Both the position numbers and the translations under genes were made by a program. Shown piece by piece: positions 34,385 to 45,072 of a stretch of 64,000 nucleotides of DNA. Each line of letters opens with the position of its first letter. Position 1 is the stretch's first letter. The DNA comes from Cannabis sativa (lineage: Eukaryota; Streptophyta; Magnoliopsida; Rosales; Cannabaceae), in NCBI RefSeq assembly GCF_029168945.1, contig NC_083601.1, forward strand, positions 21,790,160 through 21,854,159, read 5' to 3'. The notes beneath the pieces are model-generated. The model saw only the letters and a list, made by a program, of their open reading frames with translations. It searched no databases and was not told where the DNA came from.

Positions 34385-35593
34385 ATGGCTTCCTCATCAA
34401 GAGCTTCCAAGAGAATGGCTAGTGCAATTCAACAAAGGGAAATAAGGGCAAAAGCAAGGCAAGAACCCACTCTCTTCTTCAATGATGAAGATCACAACAA
34501 GTTTGTCAATGATTTCTCCTCTAGGAAGATTCTCAAAGGTAAAATTTGTGATCTCCCTAGCCTTGATTGTGTTGATTTTAGTCATCATTTTGAGACCCTA
34601 GGATGGACATCTTTTATTCAAATTAATACTCCATTGTATCCTAGGCTAATCCAAGGTTTTTATGCTTGCATTAAACCTACCTTAGAACCTTTAGGTGTTA
34701 GAGGAACCCTTAGAGGAGTAGCTTTTGAACTTAATGTAGCATCTCTCAATGACATGTTAGCAGCACCAAATAGTGGCATATTACTTGAACCCAAACTTTC
34801 TCTAAAAAATGATGCCATTTTTAACTTTGATGAGTGTTCTAGGAATATTTGTGGAGATGGCCCTTTTATTATGAGACCAAAAAGACACCAACTCACTTTA
34901 GAGGCTAAGATTCTCCACAAATTTATTGTTGCAAATCTTGCTCCTAGAAGTGGCCACCAAGATGAAATCAATTCCATTGATCAATTACTCATGCATCTCA
35001 TCATAGCCAAAACTACACCCATCAACTTAGGCTATCTTATTTTAAAATTCATAATGGATGTGGACAAGCCTAATATGATTAAGGCACTTCCCTTTGGTTT
35101 TCTCCTTAGCTACCTTTTTCCTCTCTTAGGAATTCCTACCCTACAAGAAAAGAAAAATGATCCTACCTCTAGTGACATTCTAGGATCCAAAACTTTCAAG
35201 GCTATGGGTTACAAATTCCTTAACATTGAGTGGGTGTTCACACCCAAAAGAGGGCAAAGAATGCAAATTGATTTGGAGAGTGATGATGAAGAAATTAATT
35301 TGCCCGCAAGTGAGAGTGAAGAAGAAGAAGAAGAAGAAGAAGAGATGCCTCCTCAAGCTCCTCCCATGCCTACTTTTCCCCAATTTAACCTTGAGGAAGC
35401 TTTTACTCGTCTTCACACTTCGGTTGACAACCAATTTCAAACCTTGAGGAATGATCTCAACTCACAACTCACCAACCTCAACAATGACATCAACACCATG
35501 AGGAGTGACATGGTGCATGGGTTTGCTAATGTGCAAGAGGAGATGGCACAATGGAGGGCATACATGGATCGCTTTGGCCCCCCACCAAACTAG
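34385..35593 (+). CDS. SIRE copy 1 ORF3, intact 402-aa protein in the env-like position
   Basis: The first ATG at 34385 is preferred; an in-frame GTG lies 12 bases upstream. Residues about 25-270 resemble the putative plant transposon protein domain (Pfam Transposase_32 type) by the pattern GWTSF, YPRLIQGFYAC, GVRGTLRGVAFEL and NDMLAAPNSG, and a helical block ending LSYLFPLLGIP; this is recalled from family features, not searched. Residues about 300-325 are an acidic Ser/Glu run followed by a Pro-rich patch, and the last 65 residues form a probable coiled coil (LHTSVDNQFQTLRNDLNSQL). I see no signal peptide or membrane segment, so it does not look like an envelope protein. Function unknown. 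It differs from copy 2 by one residue. Confidence 0.7.
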   Translation: MASSSRASKRMASAIQQREIRAKARQEPTLFFNDEDHNKFVNDFSSRKILKGKICDLPSLDCVDFSHHFETLGWTSFIQINTPLYPRLIQGFYACIKPTLEPLGVRGTLRGVAFELNVASLNDMLAAPNSGILLEPKLSLKNDAIFNFDECSRNICGDGPFIMRPKRHQLTLEAKILHKFIVANLAPRSGHQDEINSIDQLLMHLIIAKTTPINLGYLILKFIMDVDKPNMIKALPFGFLLSYLFPLLGIPTLQEKKNDPTSSDILGSKTFKAMGYKFLNIEWVFTPKRGQRMQIDLESDDEEINLPASESEEEEEEEEEMPPQAPPMPTFPQFNLEEAFTRLHTSVDNQFQTLRNDLNSQLTNLNNDINTMRSDMVHGFANVQEEMAQWRAYMDRFGPPPN

Positions 35594-36110
35594 TTCTTGC
35601 ATTATTTTTTTTTTTTGGCTTATTTAGTTTCTTTTTATTTTTTTTATTTTTTTTGGTTGTGTGCAAAGGCTTCATGCCTTTTGACTTTGTGTTAGTTGGT
35701 ACTTTTTCTTTGTTTTTTTTTTTGTTGTTTGTTTGTTGTGTTGAATGTTATTTTGGATGTTATATTTTTTTTAATGCATTGGCTTGTTGCTTTGTTTTTA
35801 TTTTTTATTATTTTTTCTCTTTTCTTTTATTTTTTGTGAATTCCTTGCCACCCTTTTTGATGAATCAAAAGGGGGAGAACAACTATTGATTAATTTTTGG
35901 CATCACCTCAAATTTTTTTTTTGGTATCTAATCCTTTTATCATAAGTAAAAATTGAGGGGGAGTTTACAAATTCATGCAAGGTAAAATTCAAAGGTAAAT
36001 TTTTTTTCTTGCACACATTAAGGGGGAGCTAATCCAACTTACTTTGCTTAAATTTTTTTCTTTCCCTTTCAAAATAATCAAATATTTGATATCATCAAAA
36101 AGGGGGAGAT
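35594..36110 (+). other. SIRE copy 1 T-rich tail with four polypurine tracts
   Basis: A T-rich non-coding stretch. GGGGGAG-containing tracts lie at 35867-35877, 35955-35963, 36021-36028 and 36101-36108. Only the last abuts the LTR and should prime plus-strand synthesis; the others could be secondary primers. Confidence 0.7.
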
Positions 36111-37588
36111 TGTTAACTCAAACTTTTCGATCTCCTTGTTTTGATGATTAGCAAATATTTGATTATTATTTGTTACTAATGATTTATTGATTTTGTAGCA
36201 AATTTAAAAGAGAAAATAAATATTTTGGTATTTTTACCAAACTTTTAAAAGCAACACTAAATGGACTCAACAAGCATGTCAAGAGCAAAAGATTCATCAA
36301 GGGATCAACAACTCAAGACCCTATTCAAAAGAGGTCTTCAAAATCCCAAAGTCAAAAAGTCAACCCGAAAGTCAAAGTCAAAGTCAAAGTCAAGGTCAAC
36401 TCTCGGGAAAAATCAACTTGGGATCAAAAACATGAAAATCAAGCTTGGAGGCTCTTCTACATCAAGACTACTCAAAATTAAATGGTATAAATCTACTTTA
36501 GTCTTGTTAAAGTGATTTGCATAGCACACTAAGTTTTTATAAATTTGAATTTTGGCCCATTCACTAACTTGTGCAACAAGTTTTCTCACACGATAGTTCA
36601 AAAAAATTTTTGATTGAATTTCTAAATTACATTTTGTTTAACTAAGAGAACAAAGTTGGAATTTCTGAAATCGGATAATCGAGTAAGAAGTTATGCGCGT
36701 TTAAGTCCCGAAAAATGGCACTTTTGCCAGCGATCGGTCATCCGGGAATTCCGGATGGCAACCGGAATTCCAGTTGTAATCAATCCGGAATTCCGGTTCC
36801 CATCCGGACTTCCGGTTCATGGCTGACCTCACCTCGGGAAACGTGCTAACGTCTATAAACGGCTAGTTTTTTATCAAACACTATATAAACTCGATTTTTC
36901 TTTCAAAAAACAAGTTGGTTGAGCATTTATTACATATATCTAGCCTATCTAAGTGAGATTAAGGAGCTTCTAAGTTTGAAATCCAAACCAACACATTTCA
37001 CACACTTTGAGCCAAAATTTGATTTTATTCATATTAAGTGTGCTTGCTTTTCACTCTAGGTTTCCATTGTATCATCATATTTCTAGAGTGATTTTAGCTT
37101 GTATATCAAACACATTTCCATATTGTGATTGAGGTGAGGTTGGCACCGGTTTTGTAAACAACCCGGAAATAGTGAGATTGGCACTTTAACAATCCGAGAA
37201 AGAGGTTAATAGTCCTCGGGGGTGCGAAACTATTGTAAGAGGTTTGGAAATACCTTGGTGAAAATTCCCGGTTGTAAGGGTGGTTAGTCAAGCCCGTTAA
37301 CTTGGCTCGATATTGGAACTCAAAGCTAGGTCCATAGCTTTGAAGACCAAGGACGTAGGTGGCATAGTTCTACCGAACCTTGTAAAAATCGAGAGTTTGC
37401 ATTTTCTAATCCTTAAACTCTTTACTTTACAAGTTTAATTATTTGTCTTAATATATTGCTTGCCATACTACTTGCTTTTACTTGATTAATTGACTAATTG
37501 CATAATTTTGTGTTAAAAGTTTTAATTTTCCGAAATTAGTTTAAATTTCCAATTCACCCCCCTCTTGGAAACATATCTTGGGCTAACA
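36111..37588 (+). repeat. SIRE LTR, middle, shared by both units (1478 bp)
   Basis: Serves at once as 3' LTR of copy 1 (polypurine tract before it) and 5' LTR of copy 2 (primer site after it). It has four hexamer units like the left LTR. Private changes include AGCTTGG for AGCTAGG near 36452 and a 3-base gain near 37280. TATA at 36882-36889. Confidence 0.93.
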
Positions 37589-37590
37589 AT

Positions 37591-37602
37591 TGGTATCAGA
37601 GC
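37591..37602 (+). other. Primer binding site of SIRE copy 2
   Basis: TGGTATCAGAGC, perfect match, 2 bases after the middle LTR. Confidence 0.9.
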
Positions 37603-37642
37603 AAGGGCTCAAATTATTTGATTAGATTTCACAATCTAGAGC

Positions 37643-39301
37643 ATGGCGTTTCCAAGTAATTCACAAAATAACATGTTAGAAGGTTTTAGCACAAATAGAG
37701 CACCATACTTCAATGGAGTAGATTTTCCTTATTGGAAAATTAGAATGGAAACTTACCTTCAATCTATTGACTATGATTTGTGGCATATTGTGTCTAGTGG
37801 TCCTTATGTTGCTAAACATGTCATAAATGGTGTTGAAGTAATTAAGACTTATGAAGCATATGATGAAAATGATAAGAAAATGCTTTCTAAAAATGCTAAA
37901 GCTAAATATGCTCTTATATGTGGTTTGGATAGAGATATTTTTAAAAATATTGAACAAGCCTCTACCGCTTATGATATGTGGAAAATGCTTGAAGTTACTC
38001 ATCAAGGAACTAGTGCTATGAAGGAAACTAAAATTCAAATTTATTCCACTCAATATGAGAACTTTAAGATGAAATCGGATGAAACCATTGCTAATATGTA
38101 TACTCGCTTCACTACAATTACTAATGGTTTGAACTCTCTTGGCAAGGTACTTACTCAAAAGGATATGGTGACCAAGATTTTGAGAAGTCTCACCAAGGCT
38201 TATCAAGGAAAGGTGGTTGCCATTCAAGAAGCCAAGGATCTCTCAACACTTCCCTTGGAAGAACTAATTGGCTCACTCATGAACCATGAAATTTTCATGA
38301 GTGCTCAAGAAGAAGAGGAAGTTGAGAAGAAAAAGAAGACTATTGCATTCAAGTCTTCCTCCTCACATGCCATTAGTGAAGAAGATGAGGAAAGCTTATG
38401 TAGTGACATGGAGGACTTGGCACTCTTCTCTAAGAAATACAAAAAGTTCATGAAATTCAAAAAGAACTTTGGGAAGAGGCCACAAAGAGGGAGTGACTCA
38501 AAAGAAAGAAAAAGCAAAGATGATCCACCAATTTGCTTTGAGTGCAAGAAGCCCGGACATATGAAGATGGATTGTCTAATGAGAAAGAAGAACAAATACA
38601 AAGGAAGGGCAATGTTGGCGGATTGGCTCAATAGTGACGAAAAGGACTCCGAAGAAGAAGGAAAGAATGAAGTGGCAAACATGTGCATGATGGCACTTGA
38701 TGATGGGGTAAGCATTTCTAACCAAAATGATTGTGATAGCGAAAATGATGATGATAACTTAGATATGTCATATGATGAGTTGTCTAATTCATTTAAGGAA
38801 CTATTTGATGATTTTGGTAAATTGCTTGTTAAAAACCAAACCCTTAGAGAGAAGACCAACATGCTTTTAAAAGAAATTGAGATTTTGAAAATAAATGAAA
38901 AAGAACTTATAGCTAAATCTCAATGTGCTACATGTGCTTCACATAAGAAAGAAATTATTGATTTGAAAGCCCATGTGAGAAGCCTAAAAAATGACATATA
39001 CACCTTCACTAGAGGTAAGGAAGGTTATGATCTCATGGTGGGAAACCAATCATGTGGTTTTTCAAAAAATGGTATTGGCTATGATCCTAGTAAGAAACAA
39101 AAATTTTTGAGAAACTTTTTTGTGAAATCATCTAGTCTACCTCACTTTACATGCACGTATTGTAACCGAGATGGTCATACTATTTCCTATTGTCATGTAA
39201 AGAAATTTGCATATCTAGGCAAGACTAAATGGGTACCAAAGGGTTCTAGAACTAACATAAATGGACCCAAAGTTATATGGGTACCAAAAGCCAACAAATG
39301 A
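37643..39301 (+). CDS. gag: SIRE copy 2 Gag, intact (552 aa)
   Basis: Same start context, length and domains as the copy 1 Gag: DUF4219 and UBN2-type core, two CX2CX4HX4C knuckles and a coiled segment between them. The residue differences are Ala for Leu (VAKHV), Leu for Pro directly after the first knuckle (MDCLMRKK), Lys for Glu (SDEKDSE) and Ser for Cys (DCDSEND). None touches a zinc ligand. There is no stop or indel over 1659 bases. It ends in TGA, with Pol again in the -1 frame. Confidence 0.92.
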   Translation: MAFPSNSQNNMLEGFSTNRAPYFNGVDFPYWKIRMETYLQSIDYDLWHIVSSGPYVAKHVINGVEVIKTYEAYDENDKKMLSKNAKAKYALICGLDRDIFKNIEQASTAYDMWKMLEVTHQGTSAMKETKIQIYSTQYENFKMKSDETIANMYTRFTTITNGLNSLGKVLTQKDMVTKILRSLTKAYQGKVVAIQEAKDLSTLPLEELIGSLMNHEIFMSAQEEEEVEKKKKTIAFKSSSSHAISEEDEESLCSDMEDLALFSKKYKKFMKFKKNFGKRPQRGSDSKERKSKDDPPICFECKKPGHMKMDCLMRKKNKYKGRAMLADWLNSDEKDSEEEGKNEVANMCMMALDDGVSISNQNDCDSENDDDNLDMSYDELSNSFKELFDDFGKLLVKNQTLREKTNMLLKEIEILKINEKELIAKSQCATCASHKKEIIDLKAHVRSLKNDIYTFTRGKEGYDLMVGNQSCGFSKNGIGYDPSKKQKFLRNFFVKSSSLPHFTCTYCNRDGHTISYCHVKKFAYLGKTKWVPKGSRTNINGPKVIWVPKANK

Positions 39302-39315
39302 ACTTGTTTTTGTAG

Positions 39316-42300
39316 GAATCAACAAGAAAGAGCCAAAGCTTATGGTTCTTGGATAGTGGATGTTCAAAGCATATGACCGGTGATCCATCAAGATTTTCAA
39401 GCTTTAAAAGCAAGGAAAGTGGCTTTGTCACTTTTGGAGACAATTCAAAAGGAAAAATCTTGGGCATTGGTGATATCGGTAACGTATACTCTCCATGTAT
39501 TAAAAATGTGCTTCTTGTTGATAATCTTAAACATAACTTGCTTAGTATTAGTCAATTATCTGATATAGGTTTTCGTGTTGTGTTTGAATCCTCAAAATGC
39601 TCCATTGAAAATGTTTCAACCAATGAAGTTATTTTCCTTGGAGTAAGGAAGGATAATGTGTATGTTATTGATGTTGATTCTTTTGATAGTAAAAATAAAT
39701 GTTTAACGAATTTATGAATGATAATTCTTGGTTGTGGCTTAGAAGATTAGGACATGCTAGTATGGATTCTATTTCAAAATTGGTTAGAAAAGATCTTGTT
39801 ATTGGTTTGCCATCTATTCCGTTTGTTAAAGATAAACTTTGTGATGCATGCCAATTTGGAAAACAAATTAAAACATCTTTTCATTCCAAGAAAGAAATTT
39901 CAACTACTAGACCTTTGCAATTGCTTCATATTGATTTATTTGGTCCTTCTAGAATTGCTAGTCTTGGTGGTAAATACTATGCTTTTGTAATTGTTGATGA
40001 TTTTTCAAGATTTACTTGGGTTATTTTCTTGACTCTTAAAAGTGATGTTTTGGAAAACTTTGTCAAATTTTGTAAAAATGTGCAAAATGAAAAAGGATAT
40101 TCTATTACCTCCGTTAGGAGTGACCATGGTGGTGAGTTTGACAATGATGCCTTAGAATTGTTTTGTGATGATCATGGTTTTAACCATAACTTTTCGGCAC
40201 CAAGAACTCCACAACAAAATGGAGTTGTCGAAAGGAAGAATAGAACAATTCAAGAAATGGCTAGGTCAATGCTAAATGAAATTTCATTACCAAAATATTT
40301 TTGGGCCGAGGCCGTTAATACCTCTTGCTATATTTTGAATCGTGTTTTCATTAGGCCAAACATGAATAAAACCCCTTATGAGCTTTGGAAAGGAAGAAAA
40401 CCCAACATTGGTTATTTTAAAGTTTTTGGATGCAAATGTTACATTTTAAACACCAAGGACAACCTTGGAAAATTTGATGCGAAATCCGATGTTGGAATTT
40501 TTATAGGGTATTCAACACATAGTAAAGCTTATAGAATTTATAACAAAAGAACTAATGTTGTTTAAGAATCTATTCATGTTGCTTTTGATGAGACTAACCC
40601 GCCTACAAGCAAAAGTTTAGATGATGATGTTGTAGGTTTGGGAGATGAGGTTCAAAATCTCGAAATTGGAGAGACTTCCAATGCTCCTTCACAAACTCCC
40701 AAAGAGGAACCACCCGTGGAAAAGGTAAATGAAAGCCAAGGTATGAACTCTAACCTTCCACATGAGTGGAAATTCAAAAGTGCTCATCCTATAGACCAAA
40801 TTCTAGGTGATCCTTCTCAAGGTGTCACTACTAGAAACTCCCTTAGAAACTTGTGTAATTTCATTGCTTTTATTTCTCAAATTGAACCAAAGAATTTTAA
40901 AGAGGCCGAAGTTGATGAATTTTGGCTTCTAGCTATGCAAGAAGAAATAAATCAATTTATAAGAAATAATGTTTGGGAGTTAGTTCCAAGACCGTCACAT
41001 CAATCGGTGATTGGAACAAAATGGGTCTATAGAAATAAGGTAGATGAGCATGGGGTCATTGTGCGTAACAAGGCTAGATTAGTGGCCCAAGGTTACAATC
41101 GAAGAAGGAATTGATTATGAGGAAACCTTTGCCCCGGTAGCAAGACTTGAGTCCATTAGAATGTTGTTAGCTTTTGCATGCCACAAGAATTTTATCTTGT
41201 ATCAAATGGATGTAAAAAGTGCATTCTTAAATGGGTACATTATGGAAGAGGTTTATGTCTCTCAACCACCCGGTTTTCAAAATCATAAATACCCTAACCA
41301 TGTTTACAAATTGAAAAAGGCTTTATATGGTTTAAAGCAAGCTCCTAGAGCTTGGTATGAAAGATTAAGCACTTTTCTTATTTGAAATGGTTTTTCAATG
41401 GGTAAAGCGGATAATACACTTTTTATAAAAAGAAAATCCAAAGACATTATTATAGTACAAATTTATGTTGATGATATTATTTTTGGTGCTACTAATGATG
41501 CTCTTTGTGAAGAATTTTCTAAGTGTATGCATAGTGAGTTTGAGATGAGCATGATGGGAGAACTCAATTTTTTTCTTGGACTTCAAATCAAGCAACAAAA
41601 GGATGGCATATTCATAGGTCAAACTAAGTACATCAAGGATCTTCTTCAAAAGTTTGACTTGGCAAATGCAAAGTCCATGAATACACCCATGAGCACATCC
41701 ATAAAGATGGACAAAGATGAAAGCGGTAAGAATGTGGACATCACCAAGTATCGAGGTATGATTGGCTCTTTATTATATTTAACCGCTAGTAGACCGGATA
41801 TTTTGTTTAGTTTTGGTCTTTGTGCTAGGTACCAATCTTGTCCTAAAGAATCCCACTTGAGTGCCGTTAAAAGAATATTTAGATACTTGATAGGCACAAT
41901 GAATCTAGGACTTTGGTACCCCAAGAACTCAAACTTTGAAATAGTTAGCTACTCGGATGCCGAAGCTTTGCCGGTTGTAAGACGGATAGAAAAAGTACTA
42001 GTGGAACTTGTCACTTTCTAGGAAATTCCTTAGTGTCATGGTTTAGCAAGAAACAAAACTCGGTAGCTCTATCCACAACCGAAGCCGAATATATAGCCGC
42101 GGGTAGTTGTTGTGCACAAATACTTTGGATGAAACAAACTCTTAAGGATTTTGATATTGATTTTGAATGTACACCCATAAAGTGTGATAACACTAGTGCC
42201 ATTAACCTCTCTAAGAATCCAATATTGCATTCTAGAGCCAAGCATATTGACATAAGGCACCACTTCCTTAGAGATCATATCCAAAGAGGTGATATTATGC

Positions 42301-42416
42301 TAGACTTTGTAAGCACCGAATTCCAATTAGCGGATATATTCACCAAGCCTCTTAGTGATGAGAGATTTAGTTTCATTAGAAGAGAGCTAGGCATGACCAA
42401 CCTAAATGAAATATAA
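39316..42416 (+). pseudogene. pol: SIRE copy 2 Pol, broken but less than copy 1
   Basis: Same domain order as copy 1. Protease (39349-39717) is open past the point where copy 1 has a stop (CAA at 39553). The join to integrase near 39705 is out of frame. Integrase is open to the shared TAA at 40563-40565. RT has a private 2-base loss near 41101 and the shared TGA at 41383-41385; YVDD is intact at 41464-41475. RNase H has a private 2-base gain near 41963, then is open to 42416 with the NLSKNPILHSRAKHIDIRHH segment that is disrupted in copy 1. Confidence 0.9.
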
Positions 42417-43350
42417 GGTTTGTTAGCTATAAAAAATTTCATGTCTCTTTACTTACTTATTTATGCATAATTGTTCCAAATATGATATTAATAAGATTTA
42501 TATGCATAGATGAGAAAATTTATTGATACTTGACCTATATGAACTATCCTTGTTGAGAAACTTAAAATTATAGGTCAAAATGTGGATTTTTGGTGAACTT
42601 TGGACTTGTTTTTAAACAAGTGAACATGTAAATTTTTGCATATTTGATTTTCTTATGTGTCTATATGCTTGAATATGTGAAATAGAGTGTATTTAGTATG
42701 CCTATAGGTTTGCCTTGATTGAAATTTGCATGAAACAAATTTTTGGTACCTCACTTGTTGAATTTTTAGATTTTTAGGCCTAAAAGAGTGTTTTTCGTCA
42801 AACTCTCTCATTTTTCAACATTTTTCGATTCCGTAAGTTTGTACACCTCACATTTTATTTTATAAAACTGCTGGAAAAAGAATTTTTCAATTTCGTTGCA
42901 TAAAACTCATTTTTGGTACGGTTCTAGTTTTCTTGGCAATTTTCGAAAAACTTACCGTAAATCGTCATTTTTCATTATTTTTCAGATTTTCTTGTTTGAG
43001 CAATTTTGTTTTATCATATTAAAGGTATTAGAATTGGTTTGGGGTCATTTGGGTCAAAATTGGATTTTTTAGCACGTTTTTAGGAAAAAAAATTTTCTGG
43101 TCCTGTACCAACCGGAATTCCGGTTGTACTATCCGGAATTCCGGATGGCACAGGATCAGCAATAGGGGCGTTTTGGTCTTTTTAATGCGATTTTTCCCTT
43201 TTTAAACCCTACCACCGAATTTCTCCTCCCCCATTCAGTTTTTTCAACCCTAATACAACAGCCATCCTTTCCTTTTCTCTAAAATTCTCTCTTTCAATTC
43301 CTCACTTTCATCTTCAAATAATTAAAAGAAAAAGAGAAGTGTGTTCTTCA
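42417..43350 (+). other. SIRE copy 2 spacer between pol and ORF3
   Basis: Matches 33451-34384 with scattered substitutions and homopolymer-length changes. Palindromes lie at 43112-43123 and 43133-43144, and the TATA-like and pyrimidine-rich stretches are retained. No coding sequence. Confidence 0.5.
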
Positions 43351-44559
43351 ATGGCTTCCTCATCAAGAGCTTCCAAGAGAATGGCTAGTGCAATTCAACA
43401 AAGGGAAATAAGGGCAAAAGCAAGGCAAGAACCCACTCTCTTCTTCAATGATGAAGATCACAACAAGTTTGTCAATGATTTCTCCTCTAGGAAGATTCTC
43501 AAAGGTAAAATTTGTGATCTCCCTAGCCTTGATTGTGTTGATTTTAGTCATCATTTTGAGACCCTAGGATGGACATCTTTTATTCAAATTAATACTCCAT
43601 TGTATCCTAGGCTAATCCAAGGTTTTTATGCTTGCATTAAACCTACCTTAGAACCTTTAGGTGTTAGAGGAACCCTTAGAGGAGTAGCTTTTGAACTTAA
43701 TGTAGCATCTCTCAATGACATGTTAGCAGCACCAAATAGTGGCATATTACTTGAACCCAAACTTTCTCTAAAAAATGATGCCATTTTTAACTTTGATGAG
43801 TGTTCTAGGAATATTTGTGGTGATGGCCCTTTTATTATGAGACCAAAAAGACACCAACTCACTTTAGAGGCTAAGATTCTCCACAAATTTATTGTTGCAA
43901 ATCTTGCTCCTAGAAGTGGCCACCAAGATGAAATCAATTCCATTGATCAATTACTCATGCATCTCATCATAGCCAAAACTACACCCATCAACTTAGGCTA
44001 TCTTATTTTAAAATTCATAATGGATGTGGACAAGCCTAATATGATTAAGGCACTTCCCTTTGGTTTTCTCCTTAGCTACCTTTTTCCTCTCTTAGGAATT
44101 CCTACCCTACAAGAAAAGAAAAATGATCCTACCTCTAGTGACATTCTAGGATCCAAAACTTTCAAGGCTATGGGTTACAAATTCCTTAACAATGAGTGGG
44201 TGTTCACACCCAAAAGAGGGCAAAGAATGCAAATTGATTTGGAGAGTGATGATGAAGAAATTAATTTGCCCGCAAGTGAGAGTGAAGAAGAAGAAGAAGA
44301 AGAAGAAGAGATGCCTCCTCAAGCTCCTCCCATGCCTACTTTTCCCCAATTTAACCTTGAGGAAGCTTTTACTCGTCTTCACACTTCGGTTGACAACCAA
44401 TTTCAAACCTTGAGGAATGATCTCAACTCACAACTCACCAACCTCAACAATGACATCAACACCATGAGGAGTGACATGGTGCATGGGTTTGCTAATGTGC
44501 AAGAGGAGATGGCACAATGGAGGGCATACATGGATCGCTTTGGCCCCCCACCAAACTAG
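43351..44559 (+). CDS. SIRE copy 2 ORF3, intact (402 aa)
   Basis: Identical in length to the copy 1 protein, with one residue different (Asn for Ile in the LNNEW segment) and one silent change noticed. The acidic Ser/Glu run is the same length in both although it is encoded by a GAA/GAG microsatellite. It has the same probable Transposase_32-like region and C-terminal coiled coil. It sits about 930 bases downstream of pol with its own upstream palindrome pair, so it may be expressed from a separate transcript. Function unknown. Confidence 0.7.
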   Translation: MASSSRASKRMASAIQQREIRAKARQEPTLFFNDEDHNKFVNDFSSRKILKGKICDLPSLDCVDFSHHFETLGWTSFIQINTPLYPRLIQGFYACIKPTLEPLGVRGTLRGVAFELNVASLNDMLAAPNSGILLEPKLSLKNDAIFNFDECSRNICGDGPFIMRPKRHQLTLEAKILHKFIVANLAPRSGHQDEINSIDQLLMHLIIAKTTPINLGYLILKFIMDVDKPNMIKALPFGFLLSYLFPLLGIPTLQEKKNDPTSSDILGSKTFKAMGYKFLNNEWVFTPKRGQRMQIDLESDDEEINLPASESEEEEEEEEEMPPQAPPMPTFPQFNLEEAFTRLHTSVDNQFQTLRNDLNSQLTNLNNDINTMRSDMVHGFANVQEEMAQWRAYMDRFGPPPN

Positions 44560-45072
44560 TTCTTGCATTATTTTTTTTTGGCTTATTTAGTTTCTTTTTA
44601 TTTTTTATTTTTTTTTTGGTTGTGTGCAAAGGCTTCATGCCTTTTGACTTTGTGTTAGTTGGTACTTTTTCTTTGTTTTTTTTTGTTGTTTGTTTGTTGT
44701 GTTGAATGTTATTTTGGATGTTATATTTTTTTTAATGCATTGGCTTGTTGCTTTATTTTTATTTTTTATTATTTTTTCTCTTCTATTTTATTTTTTGTGA
44801 ATTCCTTGCCACCCTTTTTGATGAATCAAAAGGGGGAGAACAACTATTGATTAATTTTTGGCATCACCTCAAATTTTTTTTTTTGGTATCTAATCCTTTT
44901 ATCATAAGTAAAAATTGAGGGGGAGTTTACAAATTCATGCAAGGTAAAATTCAAAGGTAAATTTTTTTTCTTGCACACATTAAGGGGGAGCTAATCCAAC
45001 TTACTTTGCTTAAATTTTTTTCTTTCCCTTTCAAAATAATCAAATATTTGATATCATCAAAAAGGGGGAGAT
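44560..45072 (+). other. SIRE copy 2 T-rich tail with four polypurine tracts
   Basis: Tracts at 44831-44838, 44917-44925, 44983-44990 and 45061-45070, in the same order as in copy 1. T-run lengths differ from copy 1. Confidence 0.7.

Noticed and set aside
35551..35889. 112-codon hydrophobic frame overlapping the end of ORF3, suggestive of a membrane (env-like) protein
   Set aside because: It overlaps ORF3 in another frame, its hydrophobicity comes from T-runs, and in copy 2 (44517-44850) T-run length changes break it into two frames.
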